Below the pieces are notes generated by a model, which saw only the letters and a list, made by a program, of their open reading frames with translations, did not search any database and had not been told where the DNA came from. A program made the position numbers and the translations under genes. DNA of 64,000 nt, from positions 62,001 through 126,000 of the forward strand of contig NADL03000740.1 of the NCBI GenBank assembly GCA_002205965.3, given 5' to 3'. Of the stretch, positions 11,181 to 21,499 are shown one piece after another. Each line of letters starts with the position of its first letter. Position 1 is the stretch's first letter. The stretch comes from Kappaphycus alvarezii. Its lineage: Eukaryota > Rhodophyta > Florideophyceae > Gigartinales > Solieriaceae.

Positions 11181-12330
11181 ATAGAGTCACTATCGTCACA
11201 ATCGTGAGTAGCACAGTCAGTAGCTTGCTCTATTTTCGCTTCTCTAAGCAGCTTTCTTAGACGTTTCCTTTTCAGTGCCTTTTTGTACTGTTGGCTATCT
11301 TGGTCGTCGTCATGAAACATAACTCTTACTGCCTCCCACTCATCTGCTTGTTTACGGAGCATGTATTCTCTTTGCGCTTGCTCGCGATCTATATGAACGC
11401 GAACGTTTGCCGCCTCAATTGATGGGCTACTTACCTCCACGAACCCCTTGGTACACGATTCGATAGCGGACTTGATGGCAACGTCTTTGTTTTCGGCGTC
11501 AGGCTTCACTTTCCTCGAAGCCTTTACCGCTTTTTAATCTGTCGATCTTTTGCGACAGAAAAGGGTGTCTTCAGGAGTTTCTTGGTTATTTCTCCCGTCT
11601 TTTTGTTCAAAGGTGTGTACCTCTCGGTAGACATCATTGCGATCGACGGATTTCTCCGTGTTGAGTGGGATGGACTGAACATTCTCAAGTGGTGACCCAG
11701 GGACCGGATCAAGCTCAGACGTCGTTGTTCTAGGCCACTCGGATGTCTTCGGATAGGGAAAGGGCTTGCCAATGACGTATTTGGGGTTCCGGAACACGTC
11801 GTGAAGTGTGAGGCTTTAATTGCGCCATTGTAAGGTCCGACATCGCATAGCATCTTGTCGGCATTCGTGTGGTTTCCGGTTATTTGTTGAGACTCCAAAA
11901 TACGGAAGGAGCCTCGCAGCTTTCGACAGGCAGCCAAACCCCTTTGACCTTGATCGGCTACGCTACGACCAGAACGCGCTCTCTAGGTATCCATTCCCTG
12001 GCTTTTGTTGACTTCAGGATGTTCCAGCATCAAAAGGTCAAGGACCAGGTCACACTCCGCTTTCAGCTGTGCGTTTCAGTCCTTTTTTTCTGTTTGGACC
12101 CGTTGATGGCTGCATCCGACAAATGCACATTAGCCATCGTGGCAGCCATAGTGTCAACATCACGCCACTGCGGCTGCTTGCCCCGCGGCGCTTTGGTTGT
12201 CGGTGCTGAAGTAGCGGCGTTTGGTTGCGGATGATTTGTATGATTCGCGAATATGTCTATGGGTAATGCAGGCGGAGGAGATGGCGTGGAGATTTGGGGT
12301 ACTTGGGAGGTAGATTGAGGTTGCTTGGAG
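11153..12330 (-). pseudogene. Harbinger ORF1-like (Myb/SANT) protein remnant
   Basis: On the minus strand the first block (about 12330-12080) reads 'PRGKQPQWRDVDTMAATMA' then 'DAAINGSKQKK', resembling the start of the trihelix/SANT-like DNA-binding domain of Harbinger ORF1 proteins. Broken frames continue through 11.9-11.5 kb. The last block (11153-11509) is a charged coiled-coil: 'AQREYMLRKQADEWEAVRV' and Lys/Arg-rich helix. The 11534-11797 frame and the 11153-11509 frame are the same frame separated by one stop codon. ORF1 normally helps nuclear import and DNA binding of the transposase; this copy cannot be functional. Confidence 0.45.
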
Positions 12331-12601
12331 ACGGTAATGTTGGAGTGATATTCCAGAGAGCTGAATGTTGAAGTTGAGACCTCACTGTATGTGATGTTAT
12401 CATTTCATTGGTCAGTTCTCGTAAAACGACGGCGGTAAAGCTCTCTCTATAGGATTCTTTGGAGAGATTTATAGCGTTCCGAAAGCGTATAACGTTACCA
12501 ATGCCGTTAGCGAGACCCTGTCGGGGAAGAAAATTTTCGTCCGTCGCTAAACCCTGCGCTGTATCTCAAAAATGTTTCGTTATGTCGTTTTAGAGCTTAC
12601 C

Positions 12602-12745
12602 GCTCGAGATGTCATTAGTTACACGATCCGGTCGTCTCTGGCGAACGCTATCGTGTCCCGTACACCTGTGCACATGGCCGACGTGGACCACCCGGTTAGC
12701 ACTTAGCTAGCAACTTAGTCGGTTCCTGCACTGGACCCCCTATAC
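12602..12745 (+). repeat. dispersed repeat C (3' tail of a nuclease-bearing element)
   Basis: About 140 bp highly similar to 43.70-43.85 kb (+) and, inverted, to 53.15-53.26 kb. All three share the 'gacgtggaccacccggtt' core. In the 43.7 kb copy this is the end of the reading frame of an RT-associated nuclease-like domain, so the repeat is probably the 3' end of that element. Confidence 0.65.
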
Positions 12746-13325
12746 AGTACTAATAGCGTAAAGTATTAAAAGTATTACTATAGGCTAGCTAGAGTACAGT
12801 ACAGTAGTGCTGTGCGAGATGCGGTCGTGATGAGTGCAGGTATGTCTGAATTAGCAGTCGCTGGTGGGAGAAGTTTCCAGTTTGGAGAGGCCAGTAGAGT
12901 AGCGGCTGTAGAGGGCATGGCGGCTTGTCTCATGGGTGTGGACAAAGTTCGCAACAGGACTACAGCAGTGTACTGTACTGCACTGTACAATAGGGCCGCA
13001 GCGGTACAGCGGGTGCTAGTGTACCGTTGGGTCTGCAGTACAGAAAAACGTGAAAACCATAACCACATTGGAACGAAATAAACCCAGCTGCAACGGTAGG
13101 ATCAGAACAGAACGTCCTTACATATTTCATTACAGTTCGTCTTTTGAAATTTACAGTAAATTCGTCCTGCGTACATACTGTACGGTGTACAGTAGGCTGA
13201 AAAGCAATTGTATGCATCAGTTTCTTCTCGGTTTTTGTTTTTCATTACAGCGTGAAATTGCTGCAGGCACCGTACAGTGCTGGTGTAAATGTGCCATGCG
13301 ACAAATGTACAGTAATTCTGTGTAC
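12739..13325. repeat. cluster of TACTGTACAGTA-type palindromes upstream of the nucleolin-like gene
   Basis: At least five groups of gtac/agtac words: about 12790-12806, 12966-12990, 13010-13040, 13170-13195 and 13268-13322. The words are overlapping palindromes built on GTAC. The cluster lies 0.3-0.9 kb before the start codon at 13628. No open frame here looks real. Function unknown. Confidence 0.6.
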
Positions 13326-13627
13326 CTGCTTCATGATTTTTGATGGCGACGGCGGCGATAGTAGTCCTAAACAGAGGTTATGGGGCAGATATCATCGGGT
13401 GCCCATTTCGCTTGTTGCCCGTGCACTTGATTTAATTGCTGCTTTGAACACTGCACTGGCCGTTACTGACGTTGGCAAACCTCGTCTCACGAGCGATAAT
13501 CCAGCGGATTTGCTCTCAAAAAGAACTACTTCCCTGACAGTCTTCCCTTTACCGCTGACGTCGTCGCAGTCCGAAACAAATCGCTTCGTTCCAGAACAAG
13601 AGGTCGCTCAAATTCCTTACCCTAGAC

Positions 13628-15364
13628 ATGGGCTCTGCGAAGACTGGAAAATCAAGGAGGAAAAGCACGGAGATAGAGAATGGCGACGCAAAAGGAAAGA
13701 AATCCAAACGGGAGGACAAAAAAAAAAGGACAAGTAACTCACCTGCGACTGCTGTCGAGAAGGTTGTCAGCAGTGACCCTGTGAGGGAGAGGCGCAAAAA
13801 GGACAAGAAAGTCAAGAAAAACAAATCTCCTGCCGACCCAAAAAAGCCGGAGAAGGACACAGGCCTCGAGGAAAACACTCTTAAAGACAAATCCAAGAAA
13901 AAGGCGAAGAAAAACAAGGCATCCTCGCGGCCTCCACCCCCGTCACCCAGTGATTCAGACGACAGTTCCGAGTCCGACGAAGAGGGAAATTCTGCCTCTG
14001 AGGAAGAAGCTCCACCAGCTGATCTAAAGGGGAAAAAAGCTGCAAATGTAAGTAAGCACGATGATTCCTCTGAAGATGACGACAGCGATGATAGCGATGA
14101 CGAGGACCACATTAACACCGCTGAAGAAAAGAAACCAGCCTCAAAGGACAATACCCGCAACGCCCAGGGTGCTAGCACTTTGGACGAACAGGATGACGAT
14201 AGTGATGACAGCGACGACGACGAGGACGACAAGATTAAGATTAAGGACCAAAAGCCCCAAGATAAGAGAAATACAGTTTCCAAATCCACAGAGAAGAAAG
14301 GGGAGGAAGATGACTCCGAGGAAGACTCTGAAGACAGCGACAGCGATACCTCTTCAGAGGAGGCCACAGATAATCCCAAGAAGGTCACTACGGAAAACAC
14401 AGATATTGCGAGGAAAGCAGGACAGTCGGCTGACGAGAAGAGCGACTCGAGTGATGACGATGAAAGTGATGGCGAGGACGCGGCAACTGTGAACAAGGCC
14501 GCTGAGAAGAAGGTAAAGACCTCTAAGGCTGAAAGCACCGATAGCAGCGACGAGGGGAGCGACAGCGACGAAAGTGACGACGATGATGACAAACAGCGCG
14601 CTGGGGAGGCCAAAGCAAATGGCGCTGCGAACGGGAACAAGTGCGCTGCAGAAAGCGACTCTGGGGATGGGGAAAGTGGCTCTGACAGTGATGACTCAGA
14701 TGACAACTCAGATGATGATAATGACGGAAACGCAGCTCACACACCGATGAGTGTAGAAAAGGGGAAGCTGCATGAAGATAAGATGCTATCCAACGACGTT
14801 GGAAAAAAAAGGCTTGCGCCAGAGTCTGAATCTACTCCTCAGCCTCAAAAGCGATTCCAGCATGCTGCAAATTCCGAAGAAGAACTGCGCGTGTTTGTGG
14901 GCAACATACCGTGGACGATAACTGAGGAAAGTTTAGCTGAGGTGTTCCAGGAGTGTGGTGAAATTACAGATGTGTATCTTCCAAGGGACAGGGATACGGA
15001 CCGACTACGAGGGTTTGCCTTCGTCTCGTTTGCGGAACCGTCGTCAGCAAAGAGCGCTTGTGAGATGGATGGAACTTCCTGCAAAGGTCGGCAACTGCGG
15101 ATCAATCCGGCTGGATCGAAACCATCCGGAGGTTTCAGGGGCGGTGGCCGTGAAAGCCGCGGTGGCGGTCGCGGTGGAAGCCGTGGAGGATTTCGAGGAG
15201 GATTCAGGGGTGGCAGGGGAGGTGGTGGTGGAGGAGGCAGGGGAGGATTCCGAGGAGGATTTCGCGGAGGTATGGGAGGCGGGCGTGGGGGCCACGGTGG
15301 GAGATCCAACTTTGGTGCTTCACCGGGTGGGAAGAAAATTACATTCGGTGACGACAGTGATTAG
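13628..15364 (+). CDS. nucleolin-like protein, single RRM plus GAR domain
   Basis: Uninterrupted 578-codon gene, ATG to TAG, no intron. Residues 1-100 are Lys-rich with nuclear-localisation-like clusters. About 100-385 is a long Asp/Glu/Ser tract in repeated blocks (DDSDDSDD type) with spaced Lys-rich patches, as in nucleolin, Gar2 and Nsr1, usually a CK2 target. One RRM spans about 420-495: RNP2 'VFVGNI' near 423 and RNP1 'RGFAFVSF' near 461. A Gly/Arg-rich RGG tail runs about 498-561, ending in an acidic stub. Nucleolins bind pre-rRNA in the nucleolus and act in ribosome assembly. Nsr1, Gar2 and plant nucleolins have two RRMs, so this single-RRM form is shorter in RNA-binding capacity. Codon use is GC-richer than its surroundings. 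The large opposite-strand frames here are shadows of the acidic tract. Confidence 0.85.
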   Translation: MGSAKTGKSRRKSTEIENGDAKGKKSKREDKKKRTSNSPATAVEKVVSSDPVRERRKKDKKVKKNKSPADPKKPEKDTGLEENTLKDKSKKKAKKNKASSRPPPPSPSDSDDSSESDEEGNSASEEEAPPADLKGKKAANVSKHDDSSEDDDSDDSDDEDHINTAEEKKPASKDNTRNAQGASTLDEQDDDSDDSDDDEDDKIKIKDQKPQDKRNTVSKSTEKKGEEDDSEEDSEDSDSDTSSEEATDNPKKVTTENTDIARKAGQSADEKSDSSDDDESDGEDAATVNKAAEKKVKTSKAESTDSSDEGSDSDESDDDDDKQRAGEAKANGAANGNKCAAESDSGDGESGSDSDDSDDNSDDDNDGNAAHTPMSVEKGKLHEDKMLSNDVGKKRLAPESESTPQPQKRFQHAANSEEELRVFVGNIPWTITEESLAEVFQECGEITDVYLPRDRDTDRLRGFAFVSFAEPSSAKSACEMDGTSCKGRQLRINPAGSKPSGGFRGGGRESRGGGRGGSRGGFRGGFRGGRGGGGGGGRGGFRGGFRGGMGGGRGGHGGRSNFGASPGGKKITFGDDSD

Positions 15365-15478
15365 AATGCGGAGCTCGGCGAGAGCTGAATACGTTTACTG
15401 CTAGCTGGAAAAAGGTGTAACCCACAGCAGGTGATAAAAGTGGCTCTTGACAAATGGATCACACCACTCGTAGGTTTT

Positions 15479-16695
15479 CTAAATGATTCCAACTGTGTCC
15501 ACAAACCATTTGCGTTTGTCGAAGTAGTCTTCTACGACAGAAAAGCCGGCCTCTTGCAGCATCTGATGGATAATTTCCGTAGTATACTTGTACGAGCACT
15601 CCAGGTGTATTGCCTCGAAAGCATTGAATTGAAATTCCGTGTCCTTCGACGTGGAGCCAGCCTGAGTGCCTTCAGAATTCTCTGCCTTCATTCTCACTAT
15701 GTGCTTCACTGTTGCTACTAGGTAGCTCTCCATAGCCCCGATGCGAGGATTGTACACTGCTATGTGCTGAAAGTTTTTGCTGTTGAAATCGGTCCCCAGT
15801 TCTCGATTCATCCTGGTGAGGAGGTTTAAATTAAAGGCAGTCGTAATACCCTCTGAATCAAAATAGGCTTTTCTCATTAGCTCAAAGTCCTTGAGCAGGT
15901 CGCAACCCAGCAATAAAATGTCACGAGGGTTGAGTTTTGCTCGCAATTCAGAGAGAAACTTGGCTGCACTCCCGGGTTCAAAATTACCGATAGAGGATCC
16001 AATAAACATTACAGCTGTGCGGCGATTGGGATGAGATTCTACAACGTGCTTGACGGACTCAAGGTAATCTCCAATTACTCCATGAACTTTCAACGGTTGA
16101 TCCTTAAAAAATGAGCCCATCGCCTCGAACAAGTCATTCATGGCCTGGCGAGAAATATCGATCGGGATGTATTCAAATTTCACATTGCGCTTCAAGAGTG
16201 CCTGCAAAATTATTTTCGTCTTGCGGCCGTCCCCGGCGCCAAGCTCGACCAAGTTTACAGGTTCCGAGGAGGTAAGATGGGCGAAGTGTGATTCAACGAT
16301 GTTGTCTGCATAAGTCTCGAAAATCTCCTTCTCTGACTGTGTTAGGTAATATTCTTCAACCTCTGTGATTCTTTTGAACAGCTCTGAAGTGGGGTCAGGG
16401 AGGAGCGAGGAGAAGGATTTTGTTAGAAATAAACGAGTGAATTACGTCAAAATTGGCACAACTCGTAAGCAGTGACACCATGTCATCTACGAAAAAAAGA
16501 ACACTTTTTTGCCCGTGAAAACGTACCGCTTCCGCGATCGTCGTAAAAATATTTCGACGACAAAACTTTGAAGGGCTCGGAGAGGCCCGTAATGACATGG
16601 TGTTTGAATTCGTCCCTGGCAAGAAGAGCGTCCTCTTCTCGCAGGACGGTGAGTTCAAAAGTGCTGCTCTCTGCTGTAACTGTCGATTCCGTCAT
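15479..16695 (-). CDS. histidine-specific SAM methyltransferase, EgtD family (2 exons)
   Basis: CDS is complement of 16527-16695 joined to 15479-16383, giving 357 residues. The intron (143 bp) has donor GTACGT and acceptor CTTCAG; joining restores 'YDDRGSELFKRITEVEEYY', the N-terminal signature of the family (YF.YD..GS.LFe.I). The SAM-binding motif 'ELGAGDGRKT' is near residue 103 and the hallmark 'GSSIGNF' near 182. Family members (EgtD and fungal Egt1 N-terminal domains) trimethylate the alpha-amino group of histidine to hercynine, the first step of ergothioneine synthesis; some relatives act on other amino acids. The protein has no fused EgtB sulfoxide-synthase domain, so later steps would need another gene. 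No clear transit peptide, so probably cytosolic. The length is slightly above bacterial EgtD. Exact substrate is inferred. Confidence 0.85.
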
Positions 16696-16769
16696 CTCAA
16701 TTGATAACGGTAGAGGCAGCGTATGCTACGGGAATACAACCCAACGTTAGTTAGCAGGTAGAACAGTAA

Positions 16770-17233
16770 AGATATTATTGATGTACCAGGCGTATTACGA
16801 GTGACGCCAATCTTCTCCTATGCAATCAAAGAATCAAGAAAGTGTCATTCAGTGGATAACAACAATACAATGTCAGTGACATGCCACTAAGCGACTCAAT
16901 TCAACGACTGAGATCCAACACTGAGTGAAACAAACTGACTCAGGTCCTTGAGGAATGAATGTAGTATAACTGCCCCACAGATTGGAAACCGGAGTTGAGA
17001 ATTAGCGTCTCAGATTCTCGTAAACGCCGCTGAGAGATTACGCTGATGTTACCGTCCTTTTATGTCGTGGTAAAGACTTTTCTCCTCAACGCTGTTTCAT
17101 ATTATGTTCCCCGTCTGAGAGCACATCCGTAAATGATGCAGTCCTGTTTGTGCACCAATTGAAGTACAGGTGTATGAAACAATCTAGGTTTCAGCCCGAA
17201 TCGCAAGGGTTCTTATATCATAAATGCGCTGTT
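16770..17233. other. no recognisable feature
   Basis: Intergenic gap between the methyltransferase start and a small minus-strand ORF. It has no long frame and no repeat I can name; it would contain the methyltransferase promoter region. Confidence 0.4.
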
Positions 17234-17458
17234 TCAACCCTCGAGCATCTCTGCCTCATCCCATCCACTAAAAAAATCGCCAAAAAATAATCCAGTGGCC
17301 TGAGGATTCGAGGATGCCTCTGGTCCCGCTGTTGCAACCTGGCTTATTTCATCATCATACAAGACAGGTGCTCGACGGTAACGCTTCGACGGGCCGAAGA
17401 AGGACTGCTGTTTGAATTCCTCGCCGAACTTCTGGAATGGTCTCCAACTAGGATTCAT
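17234..17458 (-). CDS. small unassigned ORF, possible last exon
   Basis: A 74-codon frame from ATG at 17458, rich in Phe and aromatic/charged residues ('RPFQKFGEEFKQQSFFGPSK', then an acidic end). It has codon use like a real exon but no domain I recognise. Upstream on the same strand, 17543-17666 is open, preceded by a good acceptor (pyrimidine run then CAG), and encodes 'YYVPDENYRRILLALRRF', so this could be part of a spliced gene. The simple joining I tried does not keep frame, so the exon structure is unresolved. Confidence 0.35.
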   Translation of the reverse strand: MNPSWRPFQKFGEEFKQQSFFGPSKRYRRAPVLYDDEISQVATAGPEASSNPQATGLFFGDFFSGWDEAEMLEG

Positions 17459-17794
17459 CAAATGTACGCGCGATGTGGACAGTTAGTGTGTTCACTGGAA
17501 GATACCGAAAAAATATCAATTTAAACTGCCTCATCGATCTACGTGCGGCACAAGGCTTTTCTCCCTTTCTGCAATCTCCGACTCTGGAAACCTCCTCAAT
17601 GCCAATAGAATCCTACGGTAATTCTCATCAGGGACATAATAGGCCAAGAGGAACGTAATTGGCTGTCTGCAAAAGCAATTGGACATACATTAGTCATTAA
17701 GACTCTGACAAGATACTCTACCAAACCGCCGATACAGAAAATACCCTGCCCGTCAAATTTGATTCCGGTTACAGCCACGTCTATTGGGCTTAGA

Positions 17795-18045
17795 GCTACG
17801 ACTGTACAGTGCAGTACAATCCGGATTTGCGATCGAGTCGCGACTAGCAACAGCAACACAAAGTATTGCTTCAGTGGTCAATGTACTGTACTGCACTGTA
17901 CAGTAGAGTATACTGTACGTACAGTAAAGTGTCATAACATTTTATTTTAGATGCAGAAGTGATATTCAGTACAGAATTTCCCCTAAAGTCCAAGTGCAAA
18001 CTTAACATTTATTCCAATTACAGTACACTGTACTGTACAATAGGC
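17795..18045. repeat. cluster of GTAC palindromes
   Basis: Groups of tactgtac/gtacagta words at about 17802-17818, 17882-17932 and 18020-18040. Same motif as at 12.8-13.3 kb and several later gaps. Confidence 0.6.
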
Positions 18046-20900
18046 CTTTGGATCGCTACACCTACGTCTGCAGACTCACCAACCGTTCCTAATCTAGGCT
18101 TCGCGACTTTCGCCAATTCCAATATCAACAATTTAAAGGGAGCCTCAGTCACGAAGAAATCAATTGCAAAATTGGAAAACTCACTGAAGCTGTTTCAGTT
18201 CCGATGAGCATGCAGTTTCGAACCAAGTACTGCAGAAAAAACACCTTTGAAGGTAAAGCGAAAGTTGGAGTTACATCTGTAGTACCCTTAGCGTTCGGCG
18301 ACTTTACTACAAGCGCGGCTACTGGAAATACTGTAGAGGGAGTGTTTTGAAATCATTGACCTTCTCCATTAGATTGCAGCAGCTGGTATGGAAGCAGATG
18401 GGAATTCCGAATCTGGTCACATTTCTACCGTACCATCAACACTACTGATGCCATAAAGTTACTCCTAAAGTTACTCCGATCAACATAGCCCACTAGGCGG
18501 CTGTTATTAGTCAGGAGCTTAAATACTGTAAACGTTCACGACACCATTCACCCTACAATATTTATGGCCTAGTCACAAGTTTCCAATCAGGAATCAATTT
18601 GGTGATAAATAACCTTTGCAGTCCAATGAACAGCTTCCTTTTTCAAAAAAATCCCGGCAAACTGGCTTTCGGCTCGGTAAGGTATCGCCAATTCACAAAC
18701 CCTTCGTAGCCGCATAGTTGGACCGTGCGCAGTCCCTACTACATACTGAATGCATTAAACTTCTTTCTTTTTTCAACATTGGAAAGCCCTGGCCACCGAT
18801 AAGGAGGGCTCGAGAGATCTTGTGTCGTGTGATTTAAAATTGTTTTAAATTTTAAATCAATCTGTGCTCCGATGAGGATTGGACTAGCGATAAGATAACT
18901 CATTTATAATATACATCTTCGGCTGCTCCGGGACCGCAAACAGCACCGCACGCAAGTGCGAAAAGATCAGTCTGCAAGTAGTGTTCCAACAGATATGTGC
19001 CGGAAAGTAAAACATTTCTTTGCAGAGCTTGATCGGCCCTATTGGTGACATATTTAACATTTCGAAATCTCGAGAGCAAGGCTAAGAAATTCTTGGTCTT
19101 TATTCACTCGCCATGTCCTTGTACAAGAATCCTACTTTACAGTATCTTGAGATTATACTGTAGTGAAATAAAAAATAGGCTTCCAATTACTCTACATCCG
19201 TAAAATTACAGTAAAGGCCTATCAAGTAGGAAAGGGGGGGGAAATTTGATTAGCTTTATATTTGAAAAGGGGGGGAAGAACTGGGGTGCTTTACTAATTG
19301 TGTATATAGTGTATTCCAGAGAACCAATTTCCCCCTTTTATTAGTCAGTGGAATGATGAATTTTCGAGGGAGTCTAGACTAGTGCCTATTAGACAACTTG
19401 TCACTAATTGATTACACATGAAATCAATTAATGACATCTTGCAAGAACGAAAAAGATTCAAATTTTTTTGTCACCGCCTTCCTAAACGTTCCGTTTTCCC
19501 TTGGGTCCTTGCTACGTGTGCAAAGTCTTCAATTAGAGCTCTCGCCAATTTAATGGCTCACACAACAATTTCTCTCTTACAATCCCGCTTGAACTTTGTT
19601 CAGAATGGTTAAATCAAACGACGGACATATGCTCCCTGGAAGTAGGGTTCGCACCAATGCACGCTTACTTGCATGTGACTTCCAAGTGTAGGAGGCTGTA
19701 TGAATCCAGTGAGAGGACAAAAATCGTTTAAGAAAAAGTCGTAGGAATCGCCAAAGTGACCAGGAGCTGAAGATTTCATTGAATGGTTGTTAGTAATTGG
19801 GAATTGCTGGATGATTCTAAAGAGTTAGAAATCCACTTATTGAGTGTCAAAGATGGAGAATCTCTTCCTCGCGAGGAAGCAGCCGATTTGGTGCCCAAGT
19901 CAAATAAACCAGAATGGGCAGAAGCTGAAAGGCCGATCCAAGGAAGTGAAAAATGTAGACTGATGCTACCGCGGAATCTGATTGGAGTAGTAAACTGGGT
20001 GCAAGGCCCGGTATAAGTCTAATTCAAACAGAAGAAGCTCATTCTGAGGGTGTGAGGACTGGAAGGAAGGAATCCAATTGGTTGAAAGCAGTTTTACAGG
20101 GCAGAGAGTGGAATCGGAACGAGATGATGCTAAATTTGGATGGACCTACCACACCAAGACGTTGGGAAATGAATGGGATGATGGATGAGTTAAATATCGC
20201 AGGTACTACTTCCCAAGATTTGACACTATTGGTGAAGGGACATCACAATCAAGGGTCGGCTACTAATGCATGACTCTCGGCCGTTCGGACGTGAATTCAG
20301 TCCGGGTATGTCAACAGCCGTGTTGAAGCTACCACAGTGCTTTTGGCCACAATTCGGCCTTGTCGAGGCAGGTTGACAGTGACTATCAGTTTAATGCAAT
20401 CCAACTGTTCTAGATGGATACAGGCAGAGCATGAGTCTACTTTATAAGCTAATATATAAATAGGAGAGTCTCACTGACAGTAACACATATTTTAGAGTCA
20501 TTGAATCAGTATCGATAAGCTTAGAACCCGTAAACCACTGGTTCCAGCAGAGTAGTGGGATGGTAATCAAGCTACCGTTGTTGTAATTGCTACTGTCCCT
20601 AGCACTATCTTATTATGACTTTTCCCACCAACCCCTACTTGCTGTTCTCCTTTTTAATCTTGATATCAGTCCGAAATTATTCCGGAATAGTCAGCTGACT
20701 TCGAGGCTGTAATCATCAAGGAGGAATGTCAAGTGAAGAGGGACCAGTGCCCGGCAAGGACATGCTGCTGCCTGCAAGTGATCCTAGGGTTCCGCCTAGC
20801 ACCACTAAGAAAGTGGGACAGGCATTTGAAAGTGTAGCAAAGTTGGAGTGGCGCCCTGAGGAGAACAGTACTAAGCAAGAATATGTTTATCTGTGGATGG
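18046..20900. other. gene-poor stretch with two short unassigned frames
   Basis: No recognised gene. Two plus-strand frames, 19783-20016 and 20052-20273, share a Trp/Glu-rich composition and could be pieces of one decayed coding region; I cannot name it. A short A/T palindrome (11-nt arms, gatttaaaatt and its complement) lies near 18830-18860. Confidence 0.35.
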
Positions 20901-21469
20901 TGTAGTGCAATTGGCACTCGTACTGTAATGCCACCGCCAGATCTAGTTTTAGTGATCTTTTTGGGACCCAATTTTAATTCATGCTGGCACACTGCTACCA
21001 GTGGACACCGTCCTGTACAGTAAGGGCATTTTTCAATTGTCGCCCATCCTGGTACCGTGCAACCACCCGCGAGGGTCTGAGGATTTGCAGTTCGGACCAC
21101 TCGGCCCCCGACTTGGACCTGATATTTTCCCAGGTGAAAGGCACTTATTGGGCCAATTGTAGACTTTACTTTTCTGTAACTTGGATCTCCATTACTTGGC
21201 TGACATTGACTTTACTTGCCCCACCGTCGTAGATAACCCTAACCTAGCTAACTAGTATTCATACCCACCTGGCCACTAGATGCCCAGATTAAACAGACAC
21301 CACGGTGTTGCTTCTGAACTTGACTCCCAACTTCCGCCTTCGAAGCACCCTTACCAACGGCAAATTTGGCTATAGCCACGTTTATCCGCCCGGGTTATCC
21401 TTTTACTTTCCCCTCTCTACCCCATATTTTACCGCCCCTTTCATTATTAGTTTGTGATATTTACTCACA
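20901..21469 (+). repeat. Copia family A 5' LTR
   Basis: Starts TGTAGTGCAATTGGCAC and ends ACTCACA (TG...CA). About 569 bp, in line with the copies at 40729-41290 and 62581-63162. It is followed by a degraded primer-binding-like sequence ('aagccccggactccgg'), which the other copies show in better form. Confidence 0.7.
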
Positions 21470-21499
21470 CTTTAAGCCCCGGACTCCGGCGTCCATATA

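Noticed and set aside
12739..13325. CRISPR-like array from the repeated GTAC words
   Set aside because: Repeat units are short palindromes of variable phase and spacing without unique spacers, in a eukaryotic genome.
13549..14706. 385-codon Ser-rich frame on the minus strand
   Set aside because: Exact antisense of the Asp/Ser/Lys tract of the nucleolin-like gene; the low-complexity codons keep the reverse frame open.
14845..15309. Pro-rich minus-strand frame
   Set aside because: Antisense of the Gly/Arg-rich tail of the same gene.
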